Assembly: GCA_020055645.1 (NCBI GenBank)
Contig: CM034547.1
Location: 12,184,513 to 12,248,512 of the forward strand
DNA from: Tomocerus qinae
Lineage: Eukaryota; Arthropoda; Collembola; Entomobryomorpha; Tomoceridae
Reading direction: 5' to 3'
Length of the DNA stretch: 64,000 bases
Shown: piece by piece, positions 36,801 to 50,412 of the stretch
How the letters are laid out: the number at the start of each line of letters is the position of its first letter
Position numbering within the stretch: position 1 is the first letter of the stretch
Translations under genes and position numbers: made by a program
The notes under the pieces: model-generated
What the model saw: only the letters and a program-made list of their open reading frames with translations
What the model was told of the DNA's origin: nothing
The model's database searches: none

Positions 36801-39800
36801 ACATTACTTAACATTACAACTACATATTTTAAAAATAGGTTAGGTATATTTTGGAAAGGGTACTTTGTATGAAAGTTTAGGAGCTGTTATTTTGGTAGAG
36901 AAACATTCTAAATCTACCAGTTACCGGTTTTAAATTATTCATAGCGATTTCCAAGAGAAAGTGAATGTGTAGTGTGAGATATTATGCATTGCGGATGTTC
37001 AGTTCAGTTGAGTTCATGTCGACTGATACTGATTGTGAGTTGAGTTCAGACTGGCAGGCAGGGAAGCAAAGGCAAAGCAAGCAGCAAACAAGACTAACAA
37101 GAATAAGTGAGACAAGGAGAACAGGAGAGGACACTGAACGAGAGAGATAGAGAGGCTTAGATGAAAATTAAATTAGTTACATTACATAAACAACACGACT
37201 AGGTATATACATTTATACAAGGCAAAGATTGAGCCGAGCCCCACTTCTCTCCGTCGTCCATGTATCCGCTCTACAAATAAAGCCAGAAGAGAAAGCTATA
37301 TCCCATTATACTACTCATATGTAATGTAGTCATGTAGTTATAACTGCCGTAGCCCTGAATACATAGCATATAATTCATAATATAGTGCTCTGTGAATATA
37401 GTCTTTACCTATGCATGTGTACTAATACATCCGAGGAGATAGCTCTGTACAGATGGGATGGGATGGCTGTGATGCCAAAACTCTGTCTAGAACACATAAC
37501 TCTTGCCAGCATCAAATCCCTGGAGGGACATTGCGTTTAAATACACATTCGTTCCTTTCTCCGCGCTCAATTACTGTGAAAATAGAAATGCGTTCGTGTG
37601 TTTAGAGTTGTCCGACTCCGACAAAGTAGCTCGTCAGCATTCTCAATTCTCCCATCTCAGTCACAGCCGTATCACACTACTACGTAATAATATTCGATAT
37701 ACTTACAATTCTATATTTCTCCTACTTAGTCTGGACTCTGTAATATTATGTACTTACTTCAAGTAATCATAATGCCCTATACTATGTTAGTAGGTATACA
37801 CTTAACTGATTTACTTAGCAGCTCATATCTGTATTCAATCTAACTGGTAGTAGGCTAGACCAACATCAGCAACATCATCACAAAGATGAAAGTGTAAAAG
37901 TTTGTGCTCTGATGTTGATAGTGTTAGACTTTCTACAGATATAGAAAGTGACTCAGGGTATTCATACACTAATACCAGAACTGATTATATAACTGTTTTA
38001 TACCATTAGTGTTAGGGCTGTGTGTAGCTCGTTATTTTCTTAATCTCTGTTTCCGGTCGATGCTTAATTCATTACGGATGTAGCACAAGATTAATTCGCA
38101 TTTGGTTTCAGTGGGTTAAAAGCAAAGTACTTAATATGTATGCTTAAAACCGTATCTCAATTTAAAAATAGTATAATTCAATTTGATATTTCCAACAATT
38201 TGTATGCAAAAATTCTTTAGAATGAGAAAAAATGCTGCAAATACCTAATAGTTTAGTCCTTTAATCTGGAAATGGATAGATAGAAAATTTCAATTCGGTG
38301 CCAGAGAGCTGCACATTATACTGATGGAAAGATATAAATACCTACAGGTAAAATGAAACAGGAGAAGTAAGCAGTGAGCTCGTATAATGTATTAAGTAGG
38401 TAATGATATTGTATCTGTATGCTTGTCTGCTGTAGTAGATACTGTATATTTGTACTATATATTGTATACAGATTTTCAGTAGCTATAAGATGACTTGATT
38501 CCCTCAAGAAGTTCGCCGCTCTTTTTTGCAGTCTGAAAGTTGATTTATTATTTATAATTCAATTTTCACAAGAATTTATGACTTTCTAATACACTAGGAG
38601 TTTCATGAGAAAATATCTAAAGCCTTTCAATGGATAGGACTTTTGGAGAAAGTAATTGTTTTGGGATTCAAAGAATTTTGAATAAATGTATAACTTTCAT
38701 ATAGATTATTACCATTACCTCCTCTGCTATCTATATATAGTTATAGCCTGACATTTTGCTATAGACATGCTATTTTAGTGTGATATGTGTACAATGCTTA
38801 ATTTGCTACTATATATGGATTACTAAAGCTGTAATCACGAAGAAACGAACTTTCTTCCGGTACATAACTCTAATCTAACTAACAATACTGTAAGTACACA
38901 TATGGCTATATACTGTCACCCATACGATTGCTCATATGTTTGCGAAATCATACTGCGAATTCTCGGTAATTATATTCTATTTCGCATAAATAACGAACTA
39001 GTGCCAAGAAATGAAACACATTAGATGGAAACGTTCAGTTTCAATTTCCCTGTGCTTTATTTAAACCATGAAACAATGTTCCGTACTGCCTATCGGTATA
39101 CTATTGACATGTTATGGTAGTGCAATGCGCGTTAGTATTTATTTACGACTACGTGTGTTTATAAGTATCATTACTATCAAAAATTAATTCTAAGAATTTC
39201 CTAGCTTAGGTATTAATAATTTTCTTTAAATGTTGTGCTAAATAATAGGTTATCCTTAATTATACAGTATAATCCGTACTTCCGTATTGTGTTGATGACA
39301 TAGTCTATTGCTTCAATATAGGCTTTTCGTTTTTTCATTAGTTCCCTCTCTACTCTGTAGACTATATGTAAGAATAAGGCTTTGACTTTTTTATAATTAT
39401 TGATTTTATTTCTACGAAAGAGAACTGTACTAAACCATAAAGATAAGCCTTTGAACAGGCAGTCAGTTTCATTGATGCTACTTCTGTACTACCCAATTTG
39501 CACACAGCGGTGACCTAACCACATTTCTTGAAAGCACACAATCAATTGGCAATCGCATTACCAACAGACATAATTTTCAATAATAGAAGCTAAATTCGCG
39601 TCTGATGAGAAATTGTCGTATCTTATACTGAAAGGCTAATTGTACCTTACGTATGTACTACTTACACTCCTCTGCAACTGCCACTCAAACTTTATCCTTT
39701 TCAATTCAGTCTCTTATTATATTTTCTAGATCCTTTATTCTTTTCGCTTGGTGTATCTGCAGATGTAATGCAATTGAGAATGTAATTTGTCTTTTCATTA

Positions 39801-40045
39801 TTGTGATATCTGTGTGGCTCGTCTACAAATACCATTCCTCTTTGTACCGTGTTTTAGCGTAGGCTAATGTTGTATACAACACATTATTATTGCCTTTTCA
39901 TCTAAATTTTTCATAGAAACGACGTATTATGTTACACCTACACCTAAATGTAAAGAATAGAAGATAACCAACTTTTCAACCTTTGAAATTATGTACAAAT
40001 CACATGTACGTAATAATATAAAAACCTACAGCAAGCCGTAACAGA
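30865..40045 (+). other. G-alpha-s intron 5, first part
   Basis: About 9.2 kb of AT-rich DNA without a supported exon. Less AT-rich islands occur at 31740-32030 (TTCCCTGCTC twice), 35000-35340 and 36960-37680; the last is purine-rich and then pyrimidine-rich. Their open frames (for example 31757-32029 minus, 36965-37150 plus, 37503-37766 plus) have no recognisable product. The islands could be enhancers or untranslated exons of unknown transcripts. Confidence 0.6.
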
Positions 40046-40242
40046 AGCTCGCCTGAGTAAAGGTTGCCGTGTACACATTTTGGTAGACGAAAAGTACTCG
40101 CACGTAACAGAAAACCGAGCGTACGGATTTTGATCAAACTTTTAGAACTAAGTCTTTATATATATAGCTACGACATATTAAAAATTCAGACATTGATATT
40201 ATAGGGAAACGAAGCTATATCACTTGAAAAATCAACATACAA

Positions 40243-40680
40243 TCAAAATTGATAATTGTTGACTGAAAATCAACAGAAAATCAAAATGGATTAATGTTGG
40301 CTATGAAAATCAACAAAAAATTAAAATTGATTAATGTTGACTATGAAAATCAACAGAAAATCAAAATTGAATAATGTTGACTATGAAAATCAACAGAAAA
40401 TCAAAATTGATCAATTTTGGCTATGAAAATCAACAAAAAATCAAAATTGATTAATGTTGACTATGAAAATCAGAAGGGAATCAAAATTTATTAATGCTGA
40501 CTATTAAAATCAACAGAAAATCAAAATTGATTAACGTTGACTATGAAAATCAACAGAAAATCAAAATTAGTTAGTATTGAGTATTAAAATTAACAGAAAA
40601 TCAAAATTAATTAATATTGACTATGAAAATCAAAAGGGAATCAAAATCGGTCAATATTGTTTATCAAAATCAATAGGAAT
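40243..40680. repeat. Minisatellite, 11 units of 40 bp
   Basis: Units start with TCAAAAT at 40243, 40281, 40321, 40361, 40401, 40441, 40481, 40521, 40561, 40601 and 40641; the first is 38 bp and the rest exactly 40 bp. Most carry GTTGA...TCAAC nine bases apart, able to pair, and ATCAAAATTGAT, a near-palindrome. Units 2 and 5 share the variant TTGGCTATG with CAACAAAAAA, which hints at duplication of a three-unit block. Divergence rises toward the right end. Confidence 0.92.
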
Positions 40681-41041
40681 TCGAAAAATGCAAGTTTGAC
40701 TATATAATTGAATACAAATGCGAAATAGATTTATTCCTGTCCTCTAATAGTTATTTTCCGGTTTGATTTGCTTTATTATATCTTAAATTTGGTAGAAGCG
40801 GAGTGAAATATTTTATACTATCATGCTAACAATTTATAGGAAACGCCATTGAACTTTTTAATGTCCATTTAATGCTAAATTTTCACTTTGACTATCAAAA
40901 TGAAGACAAAGTGAGCGCGCGGTATCTCAGCAACCAATGGACCGATTTACTTCAAATTCAATAGGGATCGTCAGTGGCCCATAGGCATTGTTTTTGCCAA
41001 GTTTGGTCAATATCCGCCTTTGCTTTCGAAAGTTATCGTGG

Positions 41042-41091
41042 GGACGGACGGACGTACGGACGGACGTACGGACGGACGTACGGACAGACTG
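41042..41091. repeat. GGACGGACGTAC tandem run, about 3.5 units
   Basis: Three full 12-bp units and a partial one within the tail of the composite element. It is the most GC- and CpG-rich stretch in this part of the intron. The flanking sequence TTGGTCAATATCCGCC...AAAGTTATCGTGGG is the unique tail of the element. Confidence 0.85.
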
Positions 41092-41125
41092 TGCGGTTCT
41101 ATAAGCTCGCTTCCTCAGGCGAGCT

Positions 41126-44100
41126 AAAACCCATCCTTCTATTACTAAAGAATAGTACCTATGATATGAAGTTTATAAATAGGATTACCACTTACTCTGA
41201 TACAGATATCAAAGGGATCTTCCAGATGGAGAAAGTTCTAGATAAATACCACCTAACATCCATAGACCTTTAGAATCATCATAACGTTTTTGCGTTATGC
41301 TTTAAAGAATTTTGTAACTATTTACAAATGGAACTACACATTGCATGCATTATAGTATGCGGACTAGCGGTTTTAGTGTCGGCTAATATCTATGGTCTTC
41401 AATTTTCTTCGATTATGCAGAAATATTAACTTTACACCAAAGCTACGTTTGATGGGAAATATTTCTCTTACCAATTATGAAAAATTAATCACTCAAAGAG
41501 ATTCGGGTAATGCAGTTTCTTTCGTCATCTTTTAAATCTGGTAATAGTAACAAACATTATTTTCGACTCCTAGCCACAATTATTGCAGCATTGAAAATAT
41601 ACTCGATGTAATCGGTTGAACATGTTTTTTTGCTAAAATCCGAAATGAAACCCATTAACGATTTGATGTTGCAGTTCAATTTTGTATTATGTATCTGCAA
41701 AGAATTTGAACATATTACTCTCCCAGGAATTGGAAATCTTTGGTTAGCAGTAGTCAACTTATGAGAATTAGATGAAGGTCCGTAGTTACAATCTGCTGAA
41801 TCCATGGTCATAGTCATGTTTATTGCTCTTTACATTTCATGGAAAATTCAACAGTATTGGTTTGTAAATAACTAATGTGGCGTTACCTTTTTGTGTTGGT
41901 TAGAAAGACCGTATGCTATAAATGCCCGCTAATTGTAGGTAACTTTCGCATTCTGTGGATAGGCCGAGCTCTTGAAACGCAATGCCGAATAGGAAGTTAT
42001 TGTTAGGAACATTAGAATCAAATCCTTTCGGATCTCATGGGGCTATTTGTGGTCTCCATCTTCAAGATAAGATTGTTTCAATTAACTCTCAGCCAATAAT
42101 AACCAGATTTCTCTGGCTGCTTCTAATGTGTAGTAATTTCACGTATCCTATATAAAGGTTCTTTGTCTCCATGCATGTGTTACGAACTTGCAGTTGTAAT
42201 TCTAAAAACTCTATATAATGCCACGATCTAACTACGCAATGCATTTTTAAAGCTAACCGCAGTAGGGTAAATTTCTGCTCTTGCTATTGCTATATGTATA
42301 TGTATCCACTATATACTCATTATGTTTCTACTTTCAGGTTAACACTAGCAAATCGTTTATCATTAATAATTAGCATATAGTTAAGAAATACTTAATTAAC
42401 TATATATGCACAGATATTTCAATTTTACAGGTATGAGAATGAATTTTATTGGACTCTCTCCATGTTATTCTACTACAGATAAAAATATCTTTAGCTACTA
42501 CTATAACTATTAAATATATTGCAGGCTTAGTTTTGAGTTAAGCGTATACTTATACACAATGTGGTATAATAAAATATTTTTTGCATGCCTTCAGTTGCCA
42601 TATTCATAAAACAGGACAACAGTTAATTCCGATTGTTATTCTGGTATTGGCATGTGATATATAGATGCACATACTGAGGAGATGTATTAATATGATACAC
42701 TTGGTATGCACTCTTACATGCTGGTAGTAGATAGTGTTTTACATTTGAGTTTCTCACTTGAATTCACAAGTCGTGTCACGTCTTTCGTGTTTTGACTTTG
42801 TAATATTAGCAAATTGCATTGCTACTGTGCGACGGAGAGTGTGAAGTGTAAACTCGAGAAGAGCTCTTGCTGTATCTGAAGTCTGTAATGTAAATGGGAA
42901 CGTGTCATCGCGTGTCCTTCAGACAAAACTGAAATAGATGACGAGATGAAGTTAATGAAGTTGACTAACATTAAGTATAGTTGAGTTGAGTTGACGGCAT
43001 ACGTCACATGGTACACTGTTATACAGTACAAGCCTTGCGTTATATATTACAGATACAAGATGTAGAAACATATGACAAGTTCCACTAAATAGATATTAAC
43101 GATGGAGTGTACATTATTGTAAACAAAATATCTATTAAAATACACTTCATAAATCCTTAACACATGGAATATTGATAAAATTTAAATAGGCATTGCTACT
43201 GCAGAAGAAGGGTTTGAATAACTATTTCTACTTAAATGTCAACGGAAGGTTGTAAACATTGAAAACGACTACATGTAGATCAATTCTATTATCTAGATTG
43301 TATTGTGTGGCAAATAAATACTAAAATACAATTTATTTTTACAATGGTGCACACACTAGTGCTAATATTTGTTAAGCTACTATAATTACTTTCGTGTTTC
43401 GGCCGAGCAATTGCGAAATTCATGATTTCTTCTACTATTTACTCTAACCATTTCTTGCAGCAAACGGTTATGTGCTTATTTATTTAGCATGGGTTGTACT
43501 ATCTTGACCGTAATAATGCTTTAATGCTTATTTATTACTTAACTGTGTGTGATCTATCTGCATGTGGTACTAACCAAAAACCTTTGATGAATGTAATTAA
43601 ACCTTGACGAAAGAAAAGTCAAGCTCGAGGTCTTTGAATGTTTTCTTTCCGTCAGTGATTTCAATTAGCTAGCGTCAACTTGCCTTGCCTTCGCCTTGAC
43701 TGAATTTGTCTGTGGAAAAACAAACCTACAGTCTACTGCAATTTAATTAATATACCTAAACTATATATAGGTAGCTCTCATACTCATAATATACCATGTA
43801 CAAATGAAGTTGAAGTTTTAATATTCTAATTCCAGAGCAGCAAAAGAGAAGCGTTAATAATTTTCTTATCAGAAATACTAATCGTAAGTTGAAAGAATAT
43901 CAAGTTATCAACAGCAGCTTCATCATAGTATTCGTATTTTATATTTGTTTTTATTTTTATGATACTTTATAATTTGATTTTTGTTAGCATTCTTACTTTA
44001 TAATGTAGGCAACTAATGATGACAATGCTTAAAGCAAATCAGATACAAAAAACTGTTAACTGTTTAACTTTAACTGTTTAACAAATATTAACTGTTTAAG

Positions 44101-47100
44101 ATTGTAAAATTTTAAATAGTAGAACCCGAAGGAGTTCAGATTAAATTTCTGCCAACAGAGATTCAAATATAAAAATGTATTTAGACAGTTAGAAAACGAC
44201 TGCAAATAATTTGTAATAAATAATGAATACCACTGCTATTGCTAAGAATTTATAATGCAGCTTTGTCCAGAGATTTGTCTACCTGTTATAAGTTAGCCTA
44301 CCGTTTTATTATGTACCTATATTGGTATCACTTTTCCAAAAGTATTAATATTTGTAATGACAAGGGAATGTGTATTTGTTTATGAGCAAGTGTAAGAGGG
44401 CTATAGGATTGAGAAGAAAGTTTTGGTGATCATTTTCCTATATGCATTACTATAATAGTTGTAAACAAATGCTATCAACGTGAAGTGTAGTACATAGGTA
44501 ACTTAATCAGATTTAATCGATTTTGAAACTGGAACAATTCCTACTATATGCTCGCTGGATTATGATAATAATATTATTATGGAACGAAAACGAATTATGA
44601 GATTAGGCTGGAGAAAGTTGTACTAAGTATCAGCGAAATAGGAGATGAAACTGGAATTGAACTAAGCGTATCCTTTAAGGATAATGCACCAAATGGTAAT
44701 TCAAATAATATTTTATTAATTTCTTACTCGTTACAATTAAATGTACGTCTCCCGTTTAAAAACTATCAGCATACTGTTATATTTTTTAGAATTTTAGCAG
44801 CCATAGAATTATATTTTACAAAATAAATGATGGCCAAAATTATTCGTGGTGAATTGAAATACATTTGCATATTATTTGAAGCTTAGTACACATAAATTAC
44901 TAAATCAAGTATCTACATACGAGTTTGTAATGTGCAAATTCAAGAGAAAATTGTGCTTTCGTAAGAGAGTTGGAAAGAGATATATTAGCAACCCCACCCA
45001 AGAAAACTGGATGTTCTTCTATGCATTATTTTTAAATATGTAGGATTGGGAGATGGGTACCTATATAGTAGTAGTCTGGAGGTTACTTAATATAAAGACA
45101 GGATAGTGGGACTTTAGATATGAGTATGAGGGAAGAAGAGTAGGCCAGAAAATGTGAAATGAAATGGAAAAAAATCTTCTGTAGCAATTTTCAGAACAAG
45201 ATTCCTTTTTATCTATTCGCACTCTGTCTGTCTTGTCTTCGGTTGACTCGACTGTCTTTCGAGCTCTATCGTATCGACTCTACTCGAGAATAATGCGAGA
45301 GAAAAGTGAAAAGAAAATGGGAATGTTCTGAAATTCTTTATTTTTCTCCCTTTGCTGGGTTTCTTGTCGGGAATTGGTTAGCAAGTAAAGTAAGCGTTCG
45401 CTCACCTTCCTCACTTTCCAGAAAAGAAAATACTAATATGAAAATTCGTATTACATGAGAATGTGGAAGGTGGAGTCTTGCCTAGGTGGAAAAGAGTCTG
45501 TTCAAATAAGTTTATGGTATGCTACAATAGCATCTCTTCATTTCAATTTCTGTTAGAGGAGGTGGGTTAGCTTTAGTCGTTTCCTATAGATAGTTGAAGT
45601 CTGTACTGACTGTAATTATGGAAATTGAAAAATTGAAAAAACTCTTGTAAATAATCTTTTTGGGAAATGCCATTCCAAAAATGTCCACGGTGGTAGTCGT
45701 ATATTATAATAGAACTGAAAATGGTTTAATATCATGTACCTTTATACATACTATGAACTCGTAAAAATTGTACAGCCATTCACACACAATTCTTATTTTA
45801 TGCCTATTTAACTGTTATATTATTAGCTGTTAATGATATCGTGCACAGGTTATGATGTTGTTTAGCTAGTATTTATCGCAGTTGGAATAAAGATAGAGGT
45901 TGGAGAAGTGACGACAGAGTTGTGTTATTGATAGGATGTCCTCCGGCTGCCCTCCTTTACTTTTTAATGCAGGTGTGACCCAAAGTCTGGCTCGATATTC
46001 AAGTGCAGCTGCATGGAATTCAAATAACCAAAAATTGATTTCAATAAAATGCTCTTGTCGTGCTTCTGGTCCTATTCTACACATGAACTTTAATGCTAGC
46101 TAACATTGCATTGATTGTAAGAGGTAGCCGTGCCAATACCTTGTTGTTAAATGGTTTAGTCATTCATCGGTCGATAGTTCCTTTCACTGGGTCGCTAGTC
46201 AGCATAGTTTGCTTTGGTTTCGGTTAACTTCACTCCCTGCACTCCTCCTCAATTTAACCGGAGCATAAACCCAAAGAAATATCATTCTGCTGGAAGTTGA
46301 ATTAAAACTATGAAAGAAAATCTTTCTCTTAACTTTCTCCTACTTTCTCTAACTTATTATCTTACGCTATAGTAATGCTACTAAGCTAAGATGACAAACC
46401 TGAAGTCGTAAAATCTTGTAGGCTGCCTATTCCTGCCAGTCAATATTCGAGTAGGGTACAATAAGGTACACTAAATCTATAGCAGTATACCATGTTATTT
46501 CTAGTAGTAGGTATCGGACGTGGAGAATATTATTTCAGTTAGGCGTGGCAAAATCTTAACTGCATCAAGCATGAATTATAAAGTATTTTCAATGTATATC
46601 ATGCAACGTTGTGAGTGGTGGTTAATTTTTGTAGATGTAGATAATGTCATAGATGTAGTAAATAATTAGTTGAAGGCTGAATTCTTATCCTAGTATTATT
46701 GCAAACCCTGCGCAAATGGTAAAAATTGAAATCAACTGTTTAAATCGTTAGTGCACAAAGGTGCAAAAAATGTAATGCCTATGTCTATAAATAGTCGAGG
46801 ATGAAAGGTTTGGCAGTGTGGGTGAAATGCAATGTGCCATATCCGTGTCAAAAAAAAGGGAATAGATTGAAGAGATAGCGGCACATTTATTTTTGCTTTG
46901 CATTGTAAATCAATAAAGAGTTGAGGTAGAGGCTGGCTATTCAATGGGAAATATAGGAAATATATATGCAAACTCCCCTTAGCTCGACTTTGAAGATTAC
47001 ACTGTGATGAAAAATAACTGAATGGACAAAATTTGACAAATACCAGAGAGAGTGCCTTTACATTGCATGTCTCTCTTTTGTAATAGTAATGGTTTTATGA

Positions 47101-50100
47101 AGACTTGGTGAATATGTGCACGATTTTTTGTCGACTGGCTAAATTCTATAAAAGTATAAACAGACATGTACGTCATAATTTGATTCAATGCAAAAATGGA
47201 CTTATGTTTAGCGGATAATTCGATATAGCTACAGAAAACTACATCAGACTATTGCTCTTGATTGGAGCTGTTTTTTGCAAAACAAAAATGTAAGGTTAAT
47301 GACATGATTTCCAAAAATTTGCATGTCTGGATGGACGCGTGCGATAATCTGCAACTAAAAGATGCATGTTTACCTATACCTACTATTTATTATACTCATG
47401 GTGCGGCATGCCGATTGCTGTTTCATTGTTTGAAATAAGTACTAGTGTAGTGTAACTGCATACCATTGGGGACCGACAATATAATGTATTTATAGTTAAA
47501 TCATATCACCAACAATTTCTAATTTTGGATAGTTTTGGGTAATGAGGTATTTCCGCAGTTGAGACTAGATTGGAAAGTATAATAGGAATGGAAGTTGAAA
47601 CCTTATTTTCAAATTTAGCATAGCTAAATGAAAGGGACTGGATGAAACAAGGAATATCTGTTCATTTAGGATGGAAATTAGATTTACTTGTAATGAATGG
47701 AATAAAGTCCATTATGTGATATTATGTAGGTTACTAGTACTGATAGGAAAAATGCAATTAATATTCGGTGGTATTCACACATGTATTAATAGTATTAAAT
47801 TACACGATCTCTGTGGGTTTGTACTGTTCGATAGGTCTTAATACTACTTACTGGTAAATCTGTCTGTAGTGGTGGCACGTGGTTGAGTTTAAAAGAACAA
47901 TCCTATTTATTCCGTAATCCACACACCTTTCTCCAGAAATTCCATTAATAATGGTGAAATCCGTAGATACAGTTTTATAAGTCTGTTTTTGATGATTTAC
48001 GGTACTATTACATAAGAGTTAATAATACAATGCAAACCGAAGCGAAAGGACCTTTAGTATTGATTCATTGAAAAGAGTAAGTAGTACAGTGGTAGTAACA
48101 TGAAAGCGTGTACTGTACACTAAGCACACATTATTATCTTGAGTTGACTTTACTGCGCTATATCATGCATTGTCTGTGCAAGGTCTGTCACATCTCTACG
48201 ACTACTGTATTATAATAGAGTAACCACTGCTACATTCTAGTATTTAAATACTTAAATCCTTGCACAGGACGTATGTACTATACTTTGCTTCTACTTTTTG
48301 TCTTATGCTCTCTGGTGTAGCCTATTGTCGGGCTATAAGTACTAATAGGCATTCACATTGATTTCACGGTATGTATTATGTGGTGTGTTACTCTGTTTTA
48401 TAGGAGGGATTGGATTGAATAGCTTCTATTCTATTATAGGTTATCCTCTAAACCTTGTGCCTATCTGCATTACATACTTCTCACTGCATTTTCACTGCGT
48501 CGTTTTTATATTACTTTCCGATATAGTACTGATGCAATTATAATACCAGCCTGGCGTGGCATGGCATTTACAATTCGACATTTAGGACTGCTATAACCAA
48601 AGAAAGCAAGACAAATATGTGCGCACTATATTGATACAGCGAATACTACTGAGAAAATACCACTCATATGCAAAAAAGGACTTTCGTACTACATTTACTA
48701 GAAGCATATTTACATATTAATGAATAGATAAATGATGATTTAAGTACAAACTGAATTTAGATGAACATGATTCTGTCGTCTTTACTATTACTACCACTAT
48801 GGAAGTAGACAAGAATAATGTATACAAACGCCAGATTTTATTAAGCTGCTATTTGAAATTAGTCGAAGAGTCAATCCAGAAAAGAAAGACATTCTCCTAT
48901 AGGTATGTACCTATGTACATTTTCAGCCTTCCCCATTTTTGACTTGAGGATATTTAAGAGACTTACAAGACTGTCTTCTGCATTTTTTCAGTGTGTTGCG
49001 ATTTTTGAGTAAATCGTATAGTAAGCCTTCAGCATACGCTTGCGTAATTTCCTTAAATAGGTATTATACAGGACGTAGAAAATAAAACATGTCTTAGTGC
49101 TTTCACTGCTTTCTCTGTTTGTATTCTAATAGCATGAAAAACTTTCCCTTGGAATGTTACCGGTACATGTGATTTGGGAACTGGTGAAAGTATCTTAAGA
49201 ATATTGTGTATGAAAAGAGAAACTTTTGTTACATTCTTGACTTACTGTATAGGAGGTAAAAAGTCTATTAGAAGACTATTACAATGTTATTCATCACTCA
49301 TTACTATGCATTTTATAGGAGTAAAAGTATAAAAAACAGACGTTTAAATATTAATGGAAAAGTATAATGTCCGTGTCTAAATGGAAGGATTTGAATTCGA
49401 CTGCTCACTCAGTCAGCTCATTCACCTTATCCGCTTTGCTTTCTCTTTTCTTTGTGTGTATCTGTATTGTTTGGTTTTGAATGGGGTCTTGGAATGTAAA
49501 GGAAGTAAAGTTATATAATATTATACGGATATTACTTACGCTGAAAGATTATATTCCACGCTTTTTATTACGCAATCATTTATTTATATCGTAGCATATC
49601 AATTTACTTCCTTAACTGTAGTAGTGTAGTAGTTTATACCTAAAAATAACCTTGTGTCTGTGTGTTGTATTATGATGGATGTAGTATGAGTTGACACAAT
49701 TGTAAAGAGTGCTAAATAAATCACAGATACGTGTGTTCGTTGCGTAAGAAAGCGAGTAAAATTGCTTCACGAAATAAATGTTACCACCACGAAAGACCCA
49801 GTTTTGGTATAATATTTAATTTGGGTTCCTCTCCTAGTCGTGTCGTGCCATTTAATGAATGTATACTGTATTGGTACAGAGATACACACACATAGTTGTG
49901 AACTATTTATATGTAGAGATACAATGTGGAGATAAATAGATGTCTAGTGAAGAAGGTATGCCCACCTTGCGTTGTTGGTTGACATAGGAGAGCACAATGG
50001 AAGGAGAACTTGTATGTCTTTCTTTCTTCTTGCCTTGAATTTGGTTGAATCGATTGACTTGACTTTACTAGGGCAAGGAGGCTACAACAAATACATACAT

Positions 50101-50310
50101 TCATATTAGATAAGTAGAGAAGAGAGGAGATGGAGTGAAGTAAGTAGAATGTGGTGTAGAAATGTAAGAAGGGGATGAGAACGGCTGACCGAAAAAGGAG
50201 AGAGAAAGCAAGGAATACTAAACTAAAGACACGTTTTCCGAGTACATACATTCTTACTATGTTATGTACATACTAGTACTACTATGTATTCGTATTCGCA
50301 TTTAGAAGAG
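41126..50310 (+). other. G-alpha-s intron 5, second part
   Basis: About 9.2 kb of AT-rich DNA. I see no coding exon and no transposon with clear ends. Short TAACTGTTTAAC words are repeated at 44055-44100. Islands of less AT-rich, CpG-containing sequence occur at 45180-45430 and 46130-46280. Frames such as 41557-41817 minus and 45866-46084 minus are not recognisable. Confidence 0.55.
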
Positions 50311-50412
50311 TCCTGGCCTGGCCCGGCCTCGTCTGGTTCAGTTCACTTCAGTTTCCTTGCAAAAGTGTTGCCTTGCCTTGGATTGGCATGACTTGCCCAG
50401 GCCAGGCCAGGA
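50311..50412. repeat. GC-rich 13-bp inverted repeat
   Basis: TCCTGGCCTGGCC (50311-50323) and GGCCAGGCCAGGA (50400-50412) are exact reverse complements 76 bp apart, in DNA that is otherwise AT-rich. CCTGGC words recur close by (CTGGCCTGGCAATGGC after 50430). The spacing is large for a stable hairpin, so paired protein-binding sites are as likely as a mobile-element remnant. Confidence 0.6.

Larger units (their letters stand above)
40046..41125. mobile_element. Composite non-autonomous element with 12-bp inverted ends
   Basis: AGCTCGCCTGAG (40046-40057) and its exact reverse complement CTCAGGCGAGCT (41114-41125) bound a 1,080-bp unit. In order it holds a unique lead containing GTAACAGAA-type words, eleven 40-bp tandem units (40243-40680), a unique GC-richer tail starting near 40910, a GGACGGACGTAC tandem run (41042-41091) and a terminal hairpin (AGCTCGC 41104-41110 with GCGAGCT 41119-41125). 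From memory, many invertebrate genomes have short repeats with a GACGGACG run followed by an AGCTC/GAGCT hairpin; this looks like one of that kind. It lacks any transposase frame. The class is unassigned; an end hairpin recalls Helitrons, but the CTRR end rule is not clearly met. Confidence 0.6.

Noticed and set aside
40974-41273. 99-codon frame with GRTYGRTYGRTYG
   Set aside because: It is the translation of the 12-bp tandem run of a non-autonomous repeat and runs past the element's end.
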